NCBI RefSeq assembly: GCF_003589595.1
Contig: NW_020653716.1
Coordinates: 449,470 to 513,469 of the forward strand
DNA: 64,000 nt
Source: Hyposmocoma kahamanoa
Lineage: Eukaryota; Arthropoda; Insecta; Lepidoptera; Cosmopterigidae
Direction of reading: 5' to 3'
The translations under genes were made by a program, and so were the position numbers. How positions within the stretch are numbered: the first letter of the stretch is position 1; the number at the start of each line of letters is the position of its first letter. The notes beneath the pieces are model-generated. The model saw only the letters and a list, made by a program, of their open reading frames with translations, had not been told where the DNA came from and did no database searches. Positions 55,547-64,000 of this stretch are shown here, in pieces.

Positions 55547-56418
55547 TCACTGGAAGGTGGCTGTGTCCTGACACCACAGTTTCAGGGACCCGTCACTGTA
55601 GACATGTTTACCACGAAACTGTGGGCCGACGTCCTCCTCGCTGCACTCCTTCGCTCCTTGCGCGAGGCGCTGACATAGGGCCACCTGAACCATGTCGGCC
55701 TCGGGGCTCCGTAGCGTAGTGCGTCCGTAGTAGTCCGTGGTGCGTTGCTGGGCGGGCCTCTCAACCTTTTGCCGCTTGTGCTTGCCTCTAGAAGGTATGG
55801 TCTCGTCAAGGCGGGCACGTTTGGCAATGGTCGAGGACCTCTGCTTGCTCTCTTCCGGTTTGCTGTTAGAAGGGAGGGGGGGCCTTCCAGTGGGGTGCGC
55901 GACCAACCCATTTAACCGTGCTGATGCAGTTCCTGGGCCACTCGCGCCACCCACTGGGGACCTCGCCTCTCCCTCCTTCGGCAGGGGGTTGTTTGTAATG
56001 CGACGCTCACGTTCTCTGCGTCGGCCTTTCTTGTTTTTACGAGCAAGGCGTCCCCTGCTCCCACTGGGGGCCGGAGGTGGACGCTCGCCGTGGCCACTAG
56101 TCCCTTCCTTGCGGATGAGTGCCGTGGCCTTGGGTTTGGGCTGGCGACTCACCAGGGTCCACCCTGCTTCACAGCCGCGTTTGAAGGGTTTAAAGCGGGA
56201 GCCGCAGAACCTGGGGATTGGGCCACAACCGCTGATGTGGTGCTAGCACCAACATCGATGCTCGGCTGACCTTGGGGTTTCCCCTTTGGCCTACCACTCA
56301 CCGTAGGGCGCAGTGTGTTTTTGTTTGCTTGTGGGCCACTTTTGGGTTTCCCCTCCAGTACCGCCGGTTTTGTGTTTTGGGTATTGATATTTAACAAAAG
56401 ACGATCATTCGAATCCAT
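55547..56418 (-). pseudogene. LINE ORF1, Arg/Lys/Pro-rich with a DUF4780-like end
   Basis: The N-terminal piece (56418-56149) begins MDSNDRLLLNINTQNTKPAV and is rich in Pro, Lys and Ser. After a frameshift near 56150 the basic linker continues (RLARKNKKGRRRERERR) and ends with a domain start containing GKHVYSDGSLKLWCQDTATF. That run, with the next codon expected to be Trp, resembles the start of DUF4780, which I recall from arthropod retroelement ORF1 proteins. The codon is TGA here (55547-55549) and the rest of the domain is deleted. The role would be RNA binding, which is inference. Confidence 0.6.
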
Positions 56419-57070
56419 GTTATTATGTTTATAGGTTCACTCTCCTGACTTCCCACCCACCACGGAGCCCGCATCTTTGAGGATGTCCCATTCGGAACAC
56501 CAGGATTGTCAGGAGAGTATAGGTGCAGGAGTTGGGAGCTCACTGCGCGACATCGGGGGCTCGAAATGTGCGGCTGGCTGACCTGACCAAAGTCAGCCAG
56601 GTGTCCCGCACATACTCACCCCGTCAGCATTGCCGAGTCTGTCCCCCCCCCCCCACCTCGCCAGTAGCCCACTAACTGGACACAATGCCATTTCCCTGTG
56701 GTGGCTAATCACAGGGCTACCGTTTAGCAGGAAATCAGGGCCAAAATATTGCTTGCCGGAGTCCCCACCCCGCTCGGGTTCAACCCCCCAGGATTCCTTC
56801 ATCCGTGCGTACGGCGCTCAACTTCGTAGGCATTAACGCAGGAGGGTGTAAGTTTAGACTGCCCACCACGTGTCATGGTCCACCCCCAGAAACGCATGGC
56901 CGGGCCGTGTTGATCGCTTCACTCCCTCACTGACTATTCTCAGACTGAAGCCGAGGACTGTTGTTGGCCCCAGGGTGTACCGGCTACATCCTTGAGCGTT
57001 CTGTGATAACATGTTACCACAGACTACTCAAAGACTTCAAACACGTGGAGGTGGAACAACTAACACGGGG
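56419..57070 (-). other. 5' leader of the DUF4780-type LINE
   Basis: GC-rich and unlike the AT-rich flanks. Its outer end is near 57060-57070 (acacggggtgtgttagttag). A C run lies at 56645-56655. The minus-strand frame at 56593-56802 is not a recognisable protein. Confidence 0.5.
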
Positions 57071-57998
57071 TGTGTTAGTTAGTTAGTGGATGTATACAGC
57101 TTTGTTGTTTATTATTCTGAAACATACGCACAATGTTCATATCTCCTAGCCAATTTATGCCTTTATTGCTTTTTTAGTGGCGAAAATATCGTTTGTACGT
57201 GAAACGAAAGTTTTATGTTTTAAAGCACCTTATAGTATAAGCTAAAGGCACATATTACCTATGTACAAATGGTCCCCTAAAAATTCGACCAGAGTGGTAA
57301 GTAACAAAGAGCGCAGTTAACCATGTGTCACCCATATTTTGTGACGCGTACGAAGCAATAGGCGTAGCAGGAATAAAATATGATATTATTGTCTACAACA
57401 GCTGGAGGTCAAATAGAAACAGAAAAGAAAAATGAAATGGATTGGGAAGACGTGGTATTATTAAAAAATTGAAATATGTATGGTGCTATTATATATATAT
57501 AAAATAACCTTTAAATTCGCAAATGTATACGCTAAACACTAAGGTCTACTACACAGCATATTAAAAAAAGCCAGTAACACAGGCCTATTTACATAGTATG
57601 AACTCCAATCTTCGCTTAAAGTATATAACCTTCCTTCTGTGGGAGTGAATAAATATCTTTATTATTATATAATATCTTTATTATATCTATATTATATTAC
57701 ACTTTTGTTAAAAGCTGTGGTTTCGCTGAAACCCAGTAAAAGTCCCTCGCTCGTCTTTGGGACTGGCCGTTCGTCACGTCGCAAATTTCAAATGACGAGC
57801 CGGCACGTATTGGCCAAAGTCGAGATAATCTGCGCAATTACAGATAGTTCCCGACAAGCCCCTACCGGGAATAATCAACAATTATTACTAGACTTTGTTT
57901 TCAATACGGTTAAAATGATAGTCTTACTAGGCCATGCGGCAACGTCAGGCATTGAATGAAGCTCTGAAAATAATATGAACTTCATTATACGATTCTTG
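57071..57998. other. Intergenic DNA with two small hairpins
   Basis: GGTTTC-gct-GAAACC lies near 57719-57733 and AGTCCC..GGGACT near 57740-57765. No gene is supported; the frame at 57639-57959 has no domain. Confidence 0.45.
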
Positions 57999-58565
57999 TA
58001 TAGTCTGTCTTTTTTGAAGACGGAGTAAGGCAACATTTGTAGGGTTGCCAGTTTTCATCAAATTTTAAATAATTATGTAGTTGTTGTCGATAATTGTATC
58101 GATAGATTGTGACAGAAGATTAAATTTTGCCTAAAATTACTGAATTGTGAATGTTACGACGTTCTTTATTCTTATTTTGACAGTTGGCCAACTAGTATAG
58201 AGATACATTTTTATTCATATATAATTAACAAGAGTAGCCGGATTTGATTATCTACATATATTGACTAAAATGAAAAACTTTAAAATATGTCTCCTTTTCG
58301 TAGTTTTCATAAACATAGCTTAGAGACAGTGTATGTATGAATGAACTTACAAAAATTGACAATTCAAATGGACTTGTGCTCAGTAATCGGATGAACAATG
58401 GGTCGAGAATGATAAAAAAAGTGCGGCTACTTATTCCATAAGCGTGAATAAAATCGATAGTCGATAGAATATTTATCGACTGCAATCACAAGCTGCTCGC
58501 AACCGGGCAACACTTTTGCACAATAAGGTGTCATTTTACTCCATCTTCAAAAAAGACAGACTATA
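57999..58565. mobile_element. Mariner-type MITE with TA ends
   Basis: The left end TATAGTCTGTCTTTTTTGAA and the next 10 bases are the inverse complement of 58536-58565, with one mismatch in 30. TA at both edges fits the Tc1/mariner target duplication. No transposase is encoded; the interior is AT-rich with TCGATA-type hairpins (58089-58112 and 58452-58482). Confidence 0.75.
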
Positions 58566-59249
58566 ATAATGTTTCCACGTGTTATGGATTTTCAAAGTCC
58601 GTGGAAAAGTTCTATTATCTTGAAAAATTTTCATATTTAAAGCTTTTGGTCGAAATACAATAATTATTCATATGCAGACATTGTCAAGTATGAAGCTACA
58701 AAGCTACATTCTCATCAAGCCTCATTTAGTTTCGTCGAGTGTTACTTATTTGACAGTAATTGTTTCGGACGAAGCACGGGAATAGACCCCTTGACACCTG
58801 TGCACCAGTTTTGCAAAGTTCCCTAAGCTCTGAAAAAAGCTGTCGTTCACCTTTATATTCAAGAGTGGGGATAAAATCCACTACCAGATACTTTTGCCTA
58901 CGCTGACGATACTTACAACACAACACTGACAGGCCAAAGCCAAAGCAAAACCGAAGGCAGGAAAATTTAGATAATTTTTATACCATGTTTCGAGAATATC
59001 CAACTACTACTTAGTTCAGGGCTCGGAAACATATTTTAACTATAATTGGCACTCTTGATATAATCAGGCCTCATCTGTAAAATGCCAACTTTTCAAGAGA
59101 GAAGTTTAAAGATAATACAATTGAAATTAGTCTTTAATACTCTTTTGTGCTGTTGGGACCACATGATCGGGCCAGAAAGAACTTTTCCTACTCATTTTCA
59201 AGCAGGCCTCTGATTCTGAAATGAATGACGACTTAAAAATGAAATTATA
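58566..59249. other. Intergenic DNA, no supported gene
   Basis: The minus-strand frame at 58726-58926 looks protein-like in parts but has no recognised domain and no partner exon. Confidence 0.4.
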
Positions 59250-59422
59250 ACTGCCTCTGTGGCCGAACGGTTACCATGCCGGACTGCTAAGCAGAGGTGC
59301 CAGGTTCGATTCCCGGGCCAGGTGTGTGAACGAATTGTGTTTTGTGTTGTACAACTGTGGATTTATTATAACTCATCGTGTAACCTATTTTTGAACATGT
59401 ATTCAAATAAATATTTTTTTTT
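59250..59422 (+). mobile_element. tRNA-derived SINE with a different tail
   Basis: The box A is TGGCCGAACGGT (59260-59271) and the box B is GGTTCGATTCC (59303-59313). The head matches the other SINEs, but the body (gaacgaattgtgttttgtgt) and the T-rich end after 'tattcaaataaat' differ, so this is a second subfamily sharing the tRNA head. Confidence 0.75.
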
Positions 59423-59429
59423 ATAATAT

Positions 59430-59925
59430 CTAGTGACGGGACGAACAAGTCGTACGCCTGATGATAAGCTTCATGCCTGTCCTGAGTGGCACTACAACTG
59501 TTATTTGCAGTGCCACTCAGAGCTCCATGCGGACCAAATCCGGCGCAAAAGGTTGGAGGGTCGGCGAAGATGTTACAATTTTCTCCGTCCCCCTTCAGCT
59601 GGCCCAGGGCACAATGTTGCCCGGCCGGGGAGGTACCCAAATGCACCCGGTTATATTCCATTAAGTGAGGAGGTCCCGAGAAGGGAGGGTGAGTGGCGAG
59701 TCTTAACGGGATTCCAGGAGCCGGCACCTGTGAGTGAGGGTGCATACACAGGTTTTTAGTGGGTAGGCCTCCGAGGAATAGGAATAGAGAATTTTCCTGT
59801 GTATAAAAAAGTGCCACTCAGAGCTTTAAATCGCTAAGATCTGAGGGGCACTAATACTGCGCCCATTACGCTGAGACATAAGTTGACAAGTCCCATGTGC
59901 CTATAATTTCACCAGTATTCCACAT
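59430..59925 (-). repeat. LINE-tail repeat copy 11, split by a 290-bp GC-rich segment
   Basis: The left part 'gtgacgggacgaacaagtcg' to 'agtgccactcagagct' (59520) resumes after the inserted segment with the same 'gtgccactcagagctttaaa' (59811), then 'gacataagttgacaagtccc' and 'ctataatttcaccag'. A short inverted duplication (ctgagtggcact / agtgccactcag) lies at 59480-59518. Confidence 0.65.
59521..59810. mobile_element. GC-rich inserted segment of unknown origin
   Basis: It is flanked by the duplicated string 'agtgccactcagagct'. On the minus strand it is open but gives a Pro/Gly-rich, unrecognised peptide. The composition is far from the surrounding DNA. No terminal inverted repeats were seen. 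Confidence 0.45.
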
Positions 59926-60052
59926 TTTTAGCAAAATCGAATTATCAATACATTATCTGGAATCAGCGAAGCGAAATATACAACCCCATATAAACGGTTT
60001 TTTTACAATTTATTTAGTTTCAGTTTTATTGTTAAGAGTTTATACAACCAGG

Positions 60053-60505
60053 GGGTCGATTCAGGACCTTACGATAATTCAGTTGTCGAGCGATTCGATT
60101 TGATATAGTACGATTTCTTTTCATTTTTATTCACAACACCCGAATCGAACGTCAAACTATCGTTTACCGAATAATGTTTGAGCCTTTGCGTAGCATCGAA
60201 AGTTACCGAACGTCCTATTGTATACAAAGCATGAATGTAATATGGAAATCTCTTAAATAAAGTCTGGATTTTGTTCAATTTTATTAATTTTAGTCTTCAA
60301 AATGTATATAAAAGAATTTTCATTTTTCTTATAATCTATTTCGCCGACTAACTCCGTAAACGCTGTAGGATAACGATATCGTATCCAAATCCGAATCGAA
60401 CGTTTAACTCGAAGTTCTGAATAATTCGAAAAGCGCCCTCCGGTTCGAGAATGATATCCAATCAAACGATTCGGTTAAAACATCGAAGAGTTCTGAATCG
60501 GGGTC
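60053..60505. mobile_element. Probable MITE, short TIRs
   Basis: The left 'gggggtcgattcagga' and the right 'ttctgaatcggggtcc' share an inverted core CGATTCAG/CTGAATCG. Two direct internal strings (cgaatcgaacgt at 60139 and 60392) lie inside. The ends are approximate. Confidence 0.4.
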
Positions 60506-61784
60506 CTGAAATGCCTTTGGTTGTTCTCGCATAACAGTGAAAGTGTTGAATCAGTCCCTTTGGAAAAAATGTATAGTAAAAAAAATTGAGAATATACACT
60601 GATTACTATACGGTGTGAAAACACGATTCCTAAAATTTTCCACGATAGCAAAAAAAAACACAAACTTACCTCGAAATTTTACAAGAAAACCGCTACATTC
60701 AATAGGTACTTTACGTACATCAATGATTTTTTTTTATATCAACTGAAGTAAATAGAACACGTATAGTATACGATATAACTTGTTTAGAGCTTTGTCATTT
60801 GGTTAGTTGTTTACAGAGTTTTGTCATTGTGTAGTAGATTAAGTGGTTTCGGCCTTCACTTTGTGAATTATCTATCATTGGAAACAAAATTTGGCTAAAT
60901 TTAATATTTAATAGGTAAACAAAACATTTATGTAATATGTAAGCTGTATGTTTCTTTAAATAAATAAATAAAAAAAAAATATATACATTTTTGAAATGGC
61001 TTTAATTTCGTTTGTAGTAAAATTAATTGTGAAATAAAGCCAGTGTCCATTGCGGCAGGCTCTGCCCAAACAAAATTGATCGTTTTTATTATTACGGGAA
61101 AGATTTGGACTCGAGCTGAGGTAGAATCGACTCTTAAGCAAAATCAGCGCAATTGACATTTTTCAAAGAAAAATCTTTAGATAGCAATATCTCGAAAGTT
61201 ACCAAAATGCAAATACGTTAGTTATGACGACGTTATATATTATATTATTATATAATAAAGTGACAGGAAACCTACGACATTACGACATAAGTCTCTAGAT
61301 GTAATTGAGTTGGATTAGTTGATATCCCAACAGGTTCAAACTTGCAGGACTGTCTGGTTAATGAAGGTTGATTAGAAACTGACGTTCAACCAGATTATAT
61401 ACACAGCAGAGGTAGTCTATGTATCTATCTAATATCCTAGAACTTTAATATAAAATAATATCTTTTTGCCCATTTTACTCAGACGTAGGTAGACGAAAAG
61501 AATAATAAATATAATAATGGTATGTACGCCGTGAGGGAAGGCTCCTTTCGTACCCGCTTGTATATCAAACTGAAGTAATCTTTTTTTTAATTACCCTATA
61601 ATTGGACGATAAACAGGTAGTCAAAGGGTAGTCATATATCCTTTTAAAACGTTATTGTTCTTAGAAACAATATTTCGGTTAGCCGGTTACTTTCATTTAT
61701 AATAATCTATGGACTGGACTGGATTACAAGTATTTTTTAATAAAGTATATTATATATATTTTTCCATATGGTATCAAGCAACGG
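60506..61784. other. AT-rich DNA, no supported gene
   Basis: Nothing is recognised. Confidence 0.45.
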
Positions 61785-62455
61785 GATTAACATGTCGTGC
61801 GCGCGCGGTATACGACACGTCTGTCCATCGCAGTTGCAGTGCCACAGAACTTTAAATCGCTAAGGGTGCGCCCTTAGCGAGTTCCTTTTATGTCGTGATG
61901 ACAGATAGTCGTGCAATTTAAAGTGTCGTGTCTTGTATATTTAAATTAAGTTGTTTACACATAGAATAAAATTATTAACGTTCACGACTTTTTTGACGTT
62001 ACGACAGACGTGTCGTGACAATGGAAAGAGCTAGAACGACAGTCGTCTGACGATAAATAAAACGTCACGATAAAAATGTGACGACAAATAATCGCAGCTT
62101 TAAATGATTCAGTCGCGCAAACGACAAGGCAACTGCCGTGAACCGATAAATAATCGTCACGATCTAGTGGGAACAGCTAAACACGACAGTCTTTCAACGA
62201 CAGATAGTCGTGATATGGGAACAGGCTAGACACGACAGTCGTCCACCGATAAATAAAACGTTACGACATAATAGAACGGGTCCTTAGGTTCACCCTGAGA
62301 TATAAGTTGACAAGTCTCATGTGCCTGTAATATCAGCAGCACCTTACTCTTCAAAACCAGAGCACAGCAATGCTCACACACCGCTAATCGGCAAAAATAG
62401 GTACTTCCCTGGACGAACTCTTTCACACGAGCTCTACCGCCACTGAATACATAAG
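61785..62455 (-). repeat. LINE-tail repeat copy 12, split by a MITE
   Basis: The left part ends 'gaactttaaatcgctaagg' (61866). The right part resumes 'caccctgagatataagttga' (62292) and runs through 'tcaaaaccagagcacagcaa' to 'tctttcacacgagctcta'. The nested element lies between. Confidence 0.65.
61862..62285. mobile_element. MITE with internal CGACAGTCGT-type tandem units
   Basis: The ends 'ccttttatgtcgtgatg' and 'cgttacgacataatagaac' are rough inverse complements. Inside, three units of about 50 bp start 'agctagaacgacagtcgt' (62028), 'agctaaacacgacagtct' (62176) and 'ggctagacacgacagtcg' (62224). The first and third then read 'cgataaataaaacgt'. Confidence 0.55.
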
Positions 62456-62659
62456 TAATAAATGTCGTCTGTGGATAAAAACCTTTATTTTTTTTCCATC
62501 CTCTAAGGTTTTTTTTTCTTATTTCTTAGCGCTATGGCGTCCAGCCTTTGGCCATACGCTATTTCGATTGAGTTGCCAATTGTTCGCCGTCGCTGTTGTT
62601 GTTGTGAAACTTTAATGTGGGTTTTCGGATATTAATAGGAAATCTCTTTGATATGTTCT
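62456..62659. other. Spacer between two MITE blocks
   Basis: A piece near 62490-62520 (tttttccatcctctaagg) resembles the sequence at the right end of repeat D. No gene is seen. Confidence 0.4.
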
Positions 62660-62958
62660 CCTTAGGGCGCATTTATTCGACACGAATTTCATCGCGCATC
62701 GCCGAGCGGAGTCCACGTTGCCGCCGCACAGCAACAGCGTGCGTCTAACTGTCATGGCAAAATACGCCCTATTCATTTAGCTTTTACGTTTTAACTTACA
62801 CGAACGTCCCGGCCACGCGGATTCAGAGGAGTTTAAATGTTGTTGCCTAGTAAATAGAATTCAGATTCGCCATTAATGCACATGAAGGCGCGGTAATGGG
62901 GCGATGGTGGCGCGGCGGCCGCGCGAAAACTTTTGCCTCGTGTAACTGGGCGCTTAGG
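62660..62958. mobile_element. GC-rich TIR element (MITE family A), copy 2, inverted
   Basis: The inverse of 1354-1692. Its ends (CCTTAGGGCGCATTTATTCG at the left; the right end, read in reverse, starts CCTAAGCGCCCAGTTACACG) define the TIR. It is shorter than copy 1 by about 40 bp. Confidence 0.65.
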
Positions 62959-64000
62959 GATTCACCACACTCAGAAAAAGCTTTATGTATAATGCAATAA
63001 GAGCGAGAACGACGTTATGGTTATCGATAGTCTGAGCCAAAGCGAATTGCTCAACATCTTTTTCGGCCTTATTGCATGGACGTAAAGTTTTTCTTACCGC
63101 CATAAGCCGAATCCGTGTCAATAATATGGTGACTTAAAAAGTAATATTCTAATACCGGTTATTAACTATTTGTCCATTAAATTTAATTCTACGCAGATAA
63201 GTCTTTTCAGTGTGATGAAATAAAAAAATTTCTCTGTCCGTCCAAATGGTTTACCATGCCATTTGTGACATTAATGGAATACATGTCTGTGATATACGAG
63301 CTGTACTTAAAAGCAGTCCATATTCCGGAAAAAATATGTCGCCTAAAATCCGTATTTATGTAACTAATAAATACATAATTGCAATATTTATTAGCTACAT
63401 AACGTGATTTTATTACTATAATGATATTCATATATATATTTTTAAATATTCCACTCGTTTGTCCTATATAAAACCGGGATACATAGCCCCGGTTTGGTGA
63501 AAAAGTCGCTGGTTATTTCAACCGGATCGAAGGACTTTCTTTGTGTTTATTCTATCTTTATGTCAACAATAATATATACTTGTTTGTACTTATTTATAAG
63601 TAAGTCCGTATTCATTAGTTCTTACCGACACATTTTCAACGATTATCACATTTATCTACTCTATACAACATTACATTACATAATCGTAGTATAATGACAA
63701 CTATAGAATATAGTTACACAGACTTGTAATTCCAAAATAGGTACAAATACGTGGTTATTGCCTTGCCCTGTCAGATCGACAGGCGGGTCACGTAGAGGAG
63801 TCGTACCAATGTCCAACATTATTACCAACTCACCTAAAACCTCCCATAATAGTCAAGATAAAATTTTATACACGTCTCACATACAAGAAATATCAACTAA
63901 AATACGTATGTAGCTTGCTGACATGGCTTAATATTCCAAACTAATATTATAAATGTGAAAGTAATTCTGTCTGTCTGTTACATTTTCACGCCTAAACCGC
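62959..64000. other. AT-rich DNA to the window end, no supported gene
   Basis: Frames at 63207-63431 and 63494-63694 have no recognised domain. Nothing else is seen. Confidence 0.45.

Larger units (their letters stand above)
55012..57070 (-). mobile_element. Internally deleted LINE with DUF4780-like ORF1
   Basis: Read on the minus strand, a leader (about 57070-56420) is followed by ORF1 pieces (56418-55550), an internal deletion, and the RT-ORF C-terminal region (about 55500-55012). Endonuclease and RT catalytic core are gone. Its 3' part is also found as a fragment at 3045-3230. The leader and ORF1 are GC-rich, unlike the flanks. Confidence 0.7.

Noticed and set aside
55737..56246. Plus-strand open frame of 169 residues
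   Set aside because: It is antisense to the GC-rich LINE ORF1. High GC leaves few stops in all frames.
57719..57765. Two adjacent hairpins as a small RNA gene
   Set aside because: Stems are only about 6 bp and nothing else supports a transcript.
58726..58926. Minus-strand 66-residue frame with protein-like composition
   Set aside because: No domain, no partner exon and no repeat match could be found.
59287..59817. Minus-strand open frame of 176 residues
   Set aside because: It spans a SINE, part of a LINE tail and an inserted segment, so it is a chance fusion of unrelated repeats.

Overview
This is a stretch of arthropod nuclear DNA, most likely from a moth or butterfly, and almost all of it is transposable-element sequence. 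The lepidopteran assignment is inference. It rests on the mix seen here: a dispersed LINE-tail repeat that I liken to the Bombyx BMC1 tail only from memory, tRNA-derived SINEs, a BEL/Pao element with an envelope gene, mariner and Tc1 relics, and many small inverted-repeat elements in an AT-rich background. No multi-exon host gene, canonical tRNA, rRNA or CRISPR array could be supported. A run of 400 Ns (35297-35696) is an assembly gap.

Layout. 1-8 kb: LINE-tail repeats, one interrupted by a GC-rich inverted-repeat element, then a complete but dead mariner (3891-4844) with TA target duplication, then an unexplained 113-residue ORF near three AGATGGCGC motifs. 7.3-11 kb: a decayed LINE endonuclease/RT fragment on the minus strand, a foldback element with 96-bp arms, and a SINE. 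11-20 kb: the first copy of a 1.3-kb dispersed repeat, a TIR element (17159-18579) with a second GC-rich one nested inside, and a SINE. 20-23 kb: a decayed Jockey/CR1-type LINE. 25-27 kb: several MITEs. 27-31 kb: the best preserved gene-like object, a LINE with an intact 951-residue endonuclease-reverse transcriptase ORF. 31-35 kb: a Tc1 relic, MITEs, a minisatellite and a direct duplication. 36-45 kb: more MITEs, two LINE C-terminal fragments (one RTE-like), the second copy of the dispersed repeat, and a five-copy degenerate motif array. 46-49.6 kb: a 5'-truncated BEL/Pao element with integrase, a baculovirus-F-like envelope remnant, an LTR and a tRNA-Tyr primer-binding site. 54.7-57 kb: a tandem repeat and an internally deleted LINE with a DUF4780-like first ORF. 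58-64 kb: a mariner-type MITE, a SINE and nested MITEs in LINE tails.

The elements do not act together as one system. The window records repeated insertion: one LINE-tail family has at least twelve copies, and four of them carry other insertions. The candidates that most deserve a second look are the envelope-bearing BEL/Pao block with its unusual env-LTR-PBS order, the LINE whose ORF1/ORF2 junction shows an ancestral TAATG overlap broken by a 17-nt insertion, the five-copy motif array at 43.8-44.1 kb, and the unassigned 113-residue ORF.
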